Shown here one piece after another: positions 43,992 to 51,259 of a DNA stretch of 64,000 bases (positions within the stretch are counted from its first letter, which is position 1; the number at the start of each line of letters is the position of its first letter). Below the pieces are notes generated by a model, which was given only the letters and a program-made list of their open reading frames with translations, searched no databases and was not told the DNA's origin. A program made the position numbers and the translations under genes. This DNA comes from Ardenticatenaceae bacterium (GTDB lineage: Bacteria > Chloroflexota > Anaerolineae > Promineifilales > Promineifilaceae), in contig JACKCB010000003.1 of assembly GCA_020634235.1 (NCBI GenBank), positions 124,001 through 188,000 on the forward strand, given 5' to 3'.

Positions 43992-45341
43992 TTAGCCTTC
44001 CAGCGCCCCCAGCACAATGGGCAGGAGCTGCTTCTTGCGCGAAACGACGCCTTGGGCATCACGCGTGCCATCATCTAGCCGGGGATAGGGCAGCACATCC
44101 AGCTCCATGACTTCATCGGTAAAGATGAGGCGGCTGCTGCCCCGGACCACATCCGTGGCCATGAGCATGGCAAAGTCCAACCCCTTGGAATCGCGCAGGC
44201 TGACCAACGCCCTATACAGTTCTGCCTTATGCTCATCCAATTGAGCGAAGTTGGTGACCTCCACCTGAGAGATGCCGAAACTCATACCACCCGCTTCATA
44301 CAACTTGAAGTCGGCGTTGACAATCGTCGCCGGGTCACGGGAGGAGAGGTCCACCCCGGCTTGCAGAATCTGGTCGCCAAAAGATTGGATTGTTTCGCCC
44401 TGCAAAACGGAGCCGCCAATGAAGGCCCAGCGCGCCAGCCGTTCAGCCGCCCGGTGGTCACGTTCGGTGGTGGTGGGCGAGGTAAGCAGCAGCGAGTCGG
44501 AGATTAACCCGGCCAGCAGCAAGCCGGCCAACTGCGGCGGGGCGCTCAGGCCGGCCTCGTCGATGCGTTCCGAGACCAGGGTGCTGGTGCTGCCAACGAC
44601 GTCCACCGAGAACTTGATCGGCGTATGGGTGGTGGGGTTGCCCAGCCGGTGATGATCCAGAATTTCCAGCAGGTCGGCTTCGTCCAGGGCGCCGAGCGCC
44701 TGGCCCGCTTCGTTGTGGTCCACCAGGATCAGCTTGATGCGCGGCGGGCGCAGGGCCTCCCGCTGGCGGCAGATGCCGGCGTAACTGCCGTGTTCATCCA
44801 CGATGAAGAACTCGGTGCGCTCTTCGCGCAGGATGCGGGGCAGGACGTCACGGATGCGGCTGCTGAGCTGGAAGCGGGGCACGTCGGCATCACATGCCTC
44901 GCGAATGGGCTGGTCGAGCAGTTCGGCCACGCGCATCTCTTCGCGGCGGGGGTGGGAGCCGATGGTGCGGCTGAGAAAGGCGAAGAGGCTGAGCACCGAG
45001 ACCAGGCCATAAGGTGTGCCATCGCTGTTGATGACCGGGGCAACGCCGCCGGTGCGGTTGGCGATGGCCCAGGCCTCGCGCAGGGGGCGGTCGGGGGTGG
45101 TGGTGTTGAAGCGGTGGGTGATGCTTTCAAAGCGGGGCGAGGCGTCGGGCAGGAGCAAGGGGGGTTCTAACTGTAGGCGCTCCAGAACCCAGGTGGTTTG
45201 GGGGTTTAGCTGGCCAGCGCGGGCGGCGATGACGTTTTCTCCCAGGCTGTCGCGCAGCAGCCAGGCGTAGCCCATGGCCGAGGCAATGGAATCGGTGTCG
45301 GGGTTGACGTGACCGATGACGTAGATGTTGTTGCTTTTCAT
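43992..45341 (-). CDS. Family II (Mn-dependent) inorganic pyrophosphatase with CBS-type insert
   Basis: 449 aa DHH phosphoesterase. N-terminal GHVNPDTDSIASAMGYAW with metal ligands His11, Asp15, Asp17; DHH motif EILDHHRLGN; C-terminal DHHA2 with RKKQLLP. Between them (~70-190) are CBS-like repeats (VAPVINSDGTPYGLVSV), as in the nucleotide-regulated CBS-PPases, so adenine nucleotides probably control it. It hydrolyses pyrophosphate in the cytosol. Its promoter is clear, on the opposite side from tlyA, with which it converges. Confidence 0.9.
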   Translation of the reverse strand: MKSNNIYVIGHVNPDTDSIASAMGYAWLLRDSLGENVIAARAGQLNPQTTWVLERLQLEPPLLLPDASPRFESITHRFNTTTPDRPLREAWAIANRTGGVAPVINSDGTPYGLVSVLSLFAFLSRTIGSHPRREEMRVAELLDQPIREACDADVPRFQLSSRIRDVLPRILREERTEFFIVDEHGSYAGICRQREALRPPRIKLILVDHNEAGQALGALDEADLLEILDHHRLGNPTTHTPIKFSVDVVGSTSTLVSERIDEAGLSAPPQLAGLLLAGLISDSLLLTSPTTTERDHRAAERLARWAFIGGSVLQGETIQSFGDQILQAGVDLSSRDPATIVNADFKLYEAGGMSFGISQVEVTNFAQLDEHKAELYRALVSLRDSKGLDFAMLMATDVVRGSSRLIFTDEVMELDVLPYPRLDDGTRDAQGVVSRKKQLLPIVLGALEG

Positions 45342-45376
45342 AACGGTAGTTCCCAGGCGTTCGTGAAATCGGGCAC

Positions 45377-45405
45377 ATTATATGGCGTTATGTGTCGGGC
45401 GTAAA
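45377..45405 (-). promoter_or_regulatory. Predicted promoter of the pyrophosphatase gene
   Basis: Minus strand: TTTACG (45405-45400), 17-bp spacer, TATAAT (45382-45377); leader ~28 nt. Confidence 0.6.
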
Positions 45406-45432
45406 GCATCCTGGCGTGGCCAGGAGGGTACA

Positions 45433-45909
45433 TCAGGGGGCGATGCAGTGAATGTGGCTAATCCATTTGACCTGGCGGAGGGCGTCGTCGGTCTCACTGG
45501 GGACGATGAGGCGAACGAGTCCCTGGTCGCGGGTGAGGGGGAGGGTGTCGCGGTGGGTGGCCAGCAGGATGGGGTGATCCCGGCCGGGGTGTAGTTCGTC
45601 GGCCCATACGCGGGTGCCAAAGGCGTCGGTGCTGATGATTTCGAGGTGGGCGTAGCCTTCCCCGGCCGGGAGGTAATGGCGCAGCAGGTCGCGCAGGGTG
45701 ACGCCGCTGAAGGTGAAGGGACCGCTGGTTCCGTGGCCGGTGCTGACAATGAAACAGCCAGGCAGGCTGGTTTGGGGCAATGCGGCCAGGTCTTGGGGGG
45801 TGAGGGTGAGGGGGGCGTGCCCCGGCCGGGACAAGACAAAGCGGCCATCCCCGGCCGGGGTCTCCAGATTCGGGTCGTGGGCATGAGGGTGAAGTGGATC
45901 GTGACGCAT
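45433..45909 (-). CDS. Stand-alone molybdopterin-binding oxidoreductase domain (sulfite-oxidase fold)
   Basis: 158 aa, Oxidored_molyb-type domain only. The core has SLPGCFIVSTGHGTSGPFTF followed by SGVTLRDLL, then ISTDAFGTRVWADELH and VKWISHIHC. Cys52 is the candidate Mo ligand. No signal peptide and no C-terminal dimer domain, so it is a minimal version. Substrate unknown. Divergent from the thioredoxin-like selenoprotein candidate; the two redox genes share one intergenic region. Confidence 0.78.
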   Translation of the reverse strand: MRHDPLHPHAHDPNLETPAGDGRFVLSRPGHAPLTLTPQDLAALPQTSLPGCFIVSTGHGTSGPFTFSGVTLRDLLRHYLPAGEGYAHLEIISTDAFGTRVWADELHPGRDHPILLATHRDTLPLTRDQGLVRLIVPSETDDALRQVKWISHIHCIAP

Positions 45910-45978
45910 ATGGCCTCCAATGTGGCTCCTGGCTGCATGAATAGACGCAAAAACTGAACAGGTTCGTCCACAGCCGGT

Positions 45979-46007
45979 ATTATATGCCGACCGGCGCTGT
46001 CTGCCAT
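45979..46007 (-). promoter_or_regulatory. Predicted promoter of the molybdopterin-domain gene
   Basis: Minus strand: ATGGCA (46007-46002), 17-bp spacer, TATAAT (45984-45979); leader ~65 nt. Confidence 0.55.
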
Positions 46008-46027
46008 GGTGCGCCGGGGGCGAGCAA

Positions 46028-46056
46028 TTGCATCGTCCGCCCCTCCTGGCTACAAT
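46028..46056 (+). promoter_or_regulatory. Predicted promoter of the thioredoxin-like selenoprotein candidate
   Basis: TTGCAT (46028-46033), 17-bp spacer, TACAAT (46051-46056); leader ~30 nt to ATG 46093. Confidence 0.55.
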
Positions 46057-46092
46057 CAGCAGATGTCATCACTTTCAGGAAGCGAGGTTCTT

Positions 46093-46485
46093 ATGCGCTG
46101 GCGATATTGGCTGCTCATCGTGGGGAGCGCGTGCCTGGCCATTTTAGCCGGTTGTACGGGAGGCACCCCGGCCGGGACCGCCCTCCCCACCGCCACGCCT
46201 ATCCTTGGCCCGGCCATGGTGGTGTTTGTCACCGATAACTGAGTGCCCTGACTGAACATGGCGCCCATCGTGAATGGGCTTGAAGCGGAATTTGCCGGGG
46301 CAGTGGCGGTGGTGCGGCTGGATGCAGATGATCCGGCGAACGCAGGGCTGCTGCAGGCGTACGAGGTGCGCGGCCATCCCGCCTTCCTGATGCTGGATGC
46401 TCCCGGCCGGGTGGTTGACCGCTACTTCGGCCCCCAAACTGCGGAAACTCTGCGTGCCGCTATGCAAGCCCTGCAGGGTAATTGA
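46093..46485 (+). CDS. Thioredoxin-like lipoprotein with UxxU motif (predicted double selenocysteine)
   Basis: Reading through two in-frame UGA codons (46240-46242 and 46249-46251) gives a 130-aa protein. It has a lipoprotein signal (LLIVGSACLAILAGC, Cys21), a short linker, beta strand MVVFVTDN, then U50-V-P-U53 followed by LNMAPIVNGLEAEF, the thioredoxin helix, VVRLDADDP, and the cis-Pro loop VRGHPAFLML (Pro96). The two UGAs fall exactly on the CxxC cysteines of the family (CVPC-type), and both flanks stay in the same frame with no other disruption. A stem-loop with SECIS features follows. GAGG lies 5 nt before the ATG. If Sec is inserted it is an extracytoplasmic dithiol-like redox protein. 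The terminal stop is also UGA. Alternative: a pseudogene; two mutations precisely at the redox pair make this less likely. Confidence 0.7.
46252..46285 (+). promoter_or_regulatory. Bacterial SECIS-like stem-loop
   Basis: A 6-bp perfect stem GCCCAU (46263-46268) / AUGGGC (46274-46279) closes a 5-nt loop CGUGA with G at loop position 2. The loop starts 17 nt after the second UGA and 26 nt after the first, both inside the spacing described for bacterial SECIS elements (about 16-37 nt), so one element could serve both. Confidence 0.55.
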
Positions 46486-46501
46486 GCCGCCACCGCCACT
46501 T

Positions 46502-46531
46502 TTCACCATTTGGCCAGCAATTTGCTATACT
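46502..46531 (+). promoter_or_regulatory. Predicted promoter of lepA
   Basis: TTCACC (46502-46507), 18-bp spacer, TATACT (46526-46531); leader ~117 nt. A GGCCGG/CCGGCC hairpin (46616-46634) sits just before the ribosome-binding site. Confidence 0.55.
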
Positions 46532-46654
46532 TAGGGATGTTTGCATGCCTCCGGGTATGCAGGCAGGTGGCCGCGCCCTGGTGGTGTGGACCAGACTCAA
46601 CCCGATGAAAGGGGCGGCCGGCAGTAACCCGGCCGGCCAACCAAGTGAGAGACA

Positions 46655-48460
46655 ATGGATCTGAGTAGAATCCGCAATTTTTGCATCATCGCCCATATCG
46701 ACCACGGCAAATCGACCCTGGCCGACCGCTTGCTCCAGATTACGCACACCATCTCCGACCGGGAAATGCAGGCTCAGGTGCTGGATACCATGGACCTGGA
46801 GCGCGAAAAGGGCGTCACCATCAAAGCCTCGGCGGTGCGCATGGAATACACGGCCAGCGACGGTATCACCTACGAGATGAACCTGATCGACACGCCCGGC
46901 CACGTGGACTTTGGCTACGAGGTTAGCCGGGCGCTGCTGAGCTGCGAAGGGGCCATCCTGGTGGTCGATGCGACCCAGGGCGTGGAGGCGCAGACGCTGG
47001 CGAACCTTTACCTGGCGCTGGAAGCAGACCTGGAGCTGGTGCCGGTGGTGAACAAGATCGACCTGCCGGCCGCGCTGCCGGAAGATGTGGCTGAAGAAGT
47101 AGAACATCTCATTGGCATTGATGCCGCCGATGTGATTCCGATCAGTGCCAAGATGGGGACCAACGTGGAGCGCATCTTGGAAGCGGTCGTGCACCGTGTC
47201 CCCCCGCCCAGCTCCACGCCAGGCGCGCCGCTGCGGGCGTTGGTCTTCGATTCGCACTATGACTCTTACAAAGGGGTTATTGCTTACGTGCGCGTTTTTG
47301 ATGGCATTCTGCGTGACCGGCAGGCGATCCGCATGATGGCCAACGGCGTGGAGGTTGAGCCAATTGAGCTGGGGGTATTCCGGCCGGGGATGGTCCCCGT
47401 GAAGGAGCTGACCGCTGGTGAAGTGGGCTACATCGCTACCGGCCTGAAGACGGTGCGCGAGTGTCGCGTTGGCGACACCATCACCCTGGCCAGCCAACCG
47501 GCCGGGTCCCCCTTGCCCGGTTACCAGATGGTGAAGCCGATGGTCTTTGCCGGCTTCTACCCCTCGGAAAACGACGACTATCACCTGCTGAAAGAAGCGC
47601 TGGAGAAGTTGCAGCTTAACGATGCCTCGCTGGTTTTCGAGCCGGAAACCTCAAACGCCCTGAATTTCGGCTTCCGTTGTGGCTTTCTGGGGCTGTTCCA
47701 CATGGAAATCATCCAGGAGCGGCTGGAGCGGGAGTATGACCTGGACATTGTGGCCACGGCGCCCAGCGTACGCTACGAGGTGGTCCACAAGAATACGGCG
47801 CAGGTAGAGGTGATCGAAAGCCCGGCCGATCTGCCCGATCCCAGCATTATTGAGGAGATTCGCGAGCCGTGGATGCATGTGCAAATCTTCACCCCGGAGG
47901 AGTATTACGGCGTGGTGATGGAGCTGGCCATGAAACGGCGCGGCGACTTTACGGGGCAGGAGTTTCCCGCCCCCGGCCGGGTCATTCTTAAGTTCGATAT
48001 TCCCCTGGCCGAGATCATCGTTGACTTCTACGACAAGCTCAAGAGTGCCACTCGCGGCTACGCCTCCATGGATTACGACTTCGCCGGCTATCGCGCCTCC
48101 AACCTGGTGAAGCTGGAAGTGCTGGTGAACAGGCAGCCGGTGGACGCCCTGGCCATGATTGTGCACGATGATGATGCCTACAACCGGGGGCAGCGGCTGG
48201 TGACCGAACTGCGCAAACGTATTCCGCGCCAGATGTTTGAAGTCCCCATCCAGGCGGCGGTGGGCAAAAAGGTGATTAGCCGGGCCAACGTCAAGGCGCT
48301 GCGCAAGGACGTATTGGCCAAGTGCTATGGCGGCGATATCACCCGCAAGCGCAAACTGCTGGAAAAACAGAAGAAGGGCAAGAAGCGCATGAAGATGATC
48401 GGCAATGTGGAAGTGCCGCAAGAAGCGTTCATGGCCGTCCTGAAGCTGAGTGATGATTGA
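46655..48460 (+). CDS. lepA: Elongation factor 4 (LepA)
   Basis: Ribosome-bound translational GTPase that back-translocates stalled ribosomes. 601 aa, full length. G1 IAHIDHGKSTLADRLLQ, G2/G3 ERGVTI-type (REKGVTIKAS) and DTPGHVDFGYEVSR, G4 VVNKIDLPAA, and the LepA-specific C-terminal domain ending KKGKKRMKMIGNVEVPQEAF. It follows the selenoprotein candidate by 170 bp; pyrD follows 23 bp downstream. Confidence 0.98.
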   Translation: MDLSRIRNFCIIAHIDHGKSTLADRLLQITHTISDREMQAQVLDTMDLEREKGVTIKASAVRMEYTASDGITYEMNLIDTPGHVDFGYEVSRALLSCEGAILVVDATQGVEAQTLANLYLALEADLELVPVVNKIDLPAALPEDVAEEVEHLIGIDAADVIPISAKMGTNVERILEAVVHRVPPPSSTPGAPLRALVFDSHYDSYKGVIAYVRVFDGILRDRQAIRMMANGVEVEPIELGVFRPGMVPVKELTAGEVGYIATGLKTVRECRVGDTITLASQPAGSPLPGYQMVKPMVFAGFYPSENDDYHLLKEALEKLQLNDASLVFEPETSNALNFGFRCGFLGLFHMEIIQERLEREYDLDIVATAPSVRYEVVHKNTAQVEVIESPADLPDPSIIEEIREPWMHVQIFTPEEYYGVVMELAMKRRGDFTGQEFPAPGRVILKFDIPLAEIIVDFYDKLKSATRGYASMDYDFAGYRASNLVKLEVLVNRQPVDALAMIVHDDDAYNRGQRLVTELRKRIPRQMFEVPIQAAVGKKVISRANVKALRKDVLAKCYGGDITRKRKLLEKQKKGKKRMKMIGNVEVPQEAFMAVLKLSDD

Positions 48461-48483
48461 TGTTCTAGCGCGGCCCGGCTTCT

Positions 48484-49587
48484 ATGACCCGGCAGCCGCA
48501 CCTACGTAACCTTATGAGCCGCTATCAGCGCACGGTTTTTCCCCTGTTGAGCCGCATGGACGCGGAAGAGGTGCACGAGCGCACGCTGCGGGCCCTGGCC
48601 CTGGCTCAAAGCACAGCCCCCGGCCGGGCGATGCTGCGGCGTATTGCCGGTAAGCTCCCGTCTCAGCCGGTGCCGGTCTTTGGCCTGACCTTCCCCAATG
48701 TGCTGGGGGTGGCGGCCGGATTTGACAAAGATGTGCGCGTCCCGGCCGGGTTGGCCTTGCTCGGTTTTGGTCACATCGAAGTTGGCACCATCACCCCCTG
48801 GCCCCAGGCCGGCAACCCCCAACCGCGCATCTTCCGCCTGCCCGAAGATCGGGCGCTGGTCAACCGCATGGGCTTCCCCAACGGGGGCATGGTGGCCGCC
48901 ACGCGCCGCCTGCGGCAAATGGCGCGCAGCCCGCGCAGCCACATCATCGGCGTTAGCCTGGGCAAGCAGAAAGAGACCCCACTGGCCGAAGCGGCCCAGG
49001 ATTACGTCTCGGTGATGCGGGCCGTTTTCCCCTATGCCGATTACCTGGCGGTGAATATCAGCTCGCCCAACACGCCGGGCCTGCGCCAACTGCAAGGCGG
49101 GCGCTATCTGTATGACCTGCTGCACCAGCTCATGGCCGAGAACCGCAACCTGGCCTTCTTGCATCGCTGCCCCACCCGGCCGCTGCTGGTCAAAATCGCC
49201 CCCGACCTCACCTGGCCGGAGCTGGACACCATCTTGCAGGCCGCCCTGGATAACCACATCGCCGGCGTTATTGCCACCAACACCACCCTCAGCCGGGAGG
49301 GAACAACCCACCCGGCCGGGGAAGAGGCGGGTGGGCTGAGCGGCGCGCCGCTGGAAGCCCGCAGCAATGAGATCATCGCCTACATCCAGCGACAGACGGC
49401 CAGCCGGCTGCCGGTTATTGGTGTGGGTGGGGTGCAATCGGCGGCCGGGGTGCAAGCCAAGCTGGCCGCCGGGGCAACGCTGGTGCAGGTATATACCGGG
49501 CTGGTGTATGGCGGGCCAGGCTTTGCCGGCCGGGTACTGCGCGAATTGGCCGGTGTAACCACCGAAACCACCACGGCTGCCACCTGA
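48484..49587 (+). CDS. pyrD: Dihydroorotate dehydrogenase (quinone), class 2
   Basis: Membrane-associated FMN enzyme oxidising dihydroorotate to orotate in pyrimidine synthesis. 367 aa with class 2 hallmarks: N-terminal membrane-associating helices (YQRTVFPLLSRMDAEEVHE), VAAGFDKDVRVPAGL, VGTITPWPQAGNPQPRIFRL, NRMGFPNGG, VNISSPNTPGLRQLQ (FMN), GVGGVQSAAG. The start may instead be the ATG at 48514. Just downstream of lepA, same strand. Confidence 0.95.
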   Translation: MTRQPHLRNLMSRYQRTVFPLLSRMDAEEVHERTLRALALAQSTAPGRAMLRRIAGKLPSQPVPVFGLTFPNVLGVAAGFDKDVRVPAGLALLGFGHIEVGTITPWPQAGNPQPRIFRLPEDRALVNRMGFPNGGMVAATRRLRQMARSPRSHIIGVSLGKQKETPLAEAAQDYVSVMRAVFPYADYLAVNISSPNTPGLRQLQGGRYLYDLLHQLMAENRNLAFLHRCPTRPLLVKIAPDLTWPELDTILQAALDNHIAGVIATNTTLSREGTTHPAGEEAGGLSGAPLEARSNEIIAYIQRQTASRLPVIGVGGVQSAAGVQAKLAAGATLVQVYTGLVYGGPGFAGRVLRELAGVTTETTTAAT

Positions 49588-49635
49588 TTGGCCGCCGCCA
49601 GGGCGACGCTGTGCACCCCCGGCCGGGTTGGGCGT

Positions 49636-49641
49636 TATAAT
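49636..49641 (+). promoter_or_regulatory. Predicted -10 box of the acylphosphatase gene
   Basis: TATAAT 16 nt before the ATG at 49658, so a near-leaderless mRNA of ~9 nt leader. Confidence 0.45.
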
Positions 49642-49657
49642 CGTAACGGACAGAAAA

Positions 49658-49942
49658 ATGGCCCTCACGCAACGATTTACGGCGGTGGTCACCGGCCGGG
49701 TTCAAGGTGTCTCCTTTCGCTATTACACCCGGCAGGAAGCTCAGCGGTTGCAGCTCAGCGGCTGGGTCGCCAATTTACCGGATGGGCGCGTGCAGGTGGT
49801 GGCCGAAGGCCCCCCCGACGCCCTGCAGGCGCTAATCGACTATCTACACCACGGACCACCGGCCGCGCGCGTGCACAATGTGGCGCTGGCGTGGCAGGCG
49901 GCAACGTATGAATTCACCAACTTCGATGTACGCTGGCTATGA
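49658..49942 (+). CDS. acyP: Acylphosphatase
   Basis: Small enzyme (94 aa) hydrolysing acyl-phosphates. Motif I GRVQGVSFRYYTRQEA with the catalytic Arg and motif II LSGWVANLPDGRVQVV with the catalytic Asn. ATG 49658 matches the family N-terminus (MALTQRFTAVVTG); the frame extends to 49628. The stop overlaps the next gene by 4 bp. Confidence 0.93.
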   Translation: MALTQRFTAVVTGRVQGVSFRYYTRQEAQRLQLSGWVANLPDGRVQVVAEGPPDALQALIDYLHHGPPAARVHNVALAWQAATYEFTNFDVRWL

Positions 49943-51240
49943 ACGATAACGGCGGACGCGACCGGCTGGCCTGGGCCGTCCTGATCACCACTTTTGTCAT
50001 CTGGTTGGCGCTGGTGATTGCGATTCCGGTGCTGGTGAGCCGCCATTTGCAGGCGGCGACCAGACCGCTGGAACTGCAACTGCAAGTGAACCAGGGCACG
50101 GTGCGCGTGACAGGGGCCGAAGAGACTACAGCGGTGTTTGCCGGCGATCCGCCTGTTTCGCTGGAAGTGGCCGACCAGATTGTCACCAATGCCGCCGACG
50201 GCGCGACGCTGCTGGCTTACGTGCCGGAAGAGGCCCAACTGCTCTCCCTGCTGCAAATCTACGGCAATACGTCGCTCAATGTGGAGCTGGCCGAAGCGCC
50301 CCGCTATGGCCTGAGTGACCGGCCCCAGCGGCTGCATGTTTACCTGGGCAATGGGCGGGTGCGCTTCCGGCTGCCACCCAATCCCGGCCGGGTGCTGGAG
50401 CTGGTGGTGCGCACGCCGCAGGGGGAAGTGTCACTACTGGAGGCGGGCAGCTACGCCGTGGAAGTAAGCAATGTGGAGACGCAGGTGGTGGTGTTGGAAG
50501 GCCGGGCTGTGCTGCAAGCGACTGCGGCGGCAGCGGAGGAGCTGGCGCTGGCAGCGGATGAGCGGGCGGTGATCCCGGTGGATGGCCCCCCGGCCGGGCC
50601 GTTAAGCCCGGAACGTAACCTCATCCGTAACGGCAATTTTGGCCGCGGCCTGGAGAACTGGGATGAGTTGGCCTGGAATATTGAATTGGGCGAGCAGCCG
50701 GCCGGCAAGACGGAGATCGCCAATATTGCTGGTGAAGCGGCGCTGCGTTTTAACCGGGTGGGGGAAGGGCACGCGGATGTGGGCGTGCGCCAGGTGGTGA
50801 ACCAGGATGTGACCGACTACAGCTCGCTGCGCCTGGAGGTGAGCCTACGGGTGATGGTGCAGACGGTGGCGGTGTGCGGCAGCCTGGGCAGCGAGTGCCC
50901 GCTGACGGTGCGCGTGGAGTATGAAGACACCAATGGCAATGTGCAGGTCTGGCAGCAGGGTTTCTTTGCCAATGGCCAGTTTGGCCAGGATGGCACGCCC
51001 GATGTTTGCCTCTCTTGCCCCCCGCCCCGGCCGGGGCACCAACAGGTAACGTCGGGCCAGTTCGCCTTTTATCGCGGGGAGCTGCTGGAGCTGCTACCAC
51101 AGTACGGCATGCTGCCCCCCAGCCGCATCAAGAGCATCAGCATCCTTGCCGCCGGGCACACCTTCGACGTGGAAGTGCTGGACGTGAGCATCATTGCCGA
51201 GGAACAGCCAGAGACAGAGCCAGCCCCCACCAATCCCTAG
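49939..51240 (+). CDS. Membrane-anchored protein with FecR-like and CBM/jelly-roll regions
   Basis: 433 aa. One N-terminal helix (AWAVLITTFVIWLALVIAIP), a FecR-like beta region with VRTPQGEVSLLEAGSYAVEV, and a C-terminal jelly-roll (NLIRNGNFGRGLENWDE start, as in CBM_4_9-type carbohydrate-binding domains). Function unknown; likely surface sensor or binding protein. Translationally coupled to acyP by 4-bp overlap. It ends 19 bp from the convergent 51260-52465 gene, which shares the jelly-roll signature. Confidence 0.7.
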   Translation: MNDNGGRDRLAWAVLITTFVIWLALVIAIPVLVSRHLQAATRPLELQLQVNQGTVRVTGAEETTAVFAGDPPVSLEVADQIVTNAADGATLLAYVPEEAQLLSLLQIYGNTSLNVELAEAPRYGLSDRPQRLHVYLGNGRVRFRLPPNPGRVLELVVRTPQGEVSLLEAGSYAVEVSNVETQVVVLEGRAVLQATAAAAEELALAADERAVIPVDGPPAGPLSPERNLIRNGNFGRGLENWDELAWNIELGEQPAGKTEIANIAGEAALRFNRVGEGHADVGVRQVVNQDVTDYSSLRLEVSLRVMVQTVAVCGSLGSECPLTVRVEYEDTNGNVQVWQQGFFANGQFGQDGTPDVCLSCPPPRPGHQQVTSGQFAFYRGELLELLPQYGMLPPSRIKSISILAAGHTFDVEVLDVSIIAEEQPETEPAPTNP

Positions 51241-51259
51241 CCACAAGATTGCAGCCGGC

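Noticed and set aside
45378..46007. 209-aa minus-strand ORF covering the molybdopterin-domain gene
   Set aside because: Pro/Ser/Ala-rich frame-shifted shadow; the 158-aa frame has the family motifs.
46006..46242. Short lipoprotein-signal ORF followed by a separate ORF at 46258, taken as two genes or as a pseudogene
   Set aside because: The two are in the same frame, separated only by UGA-GUG-CCC-UGA at the CxxC position, and both halves together make one thioredoxin fold; treated as one UGA-containing gene.
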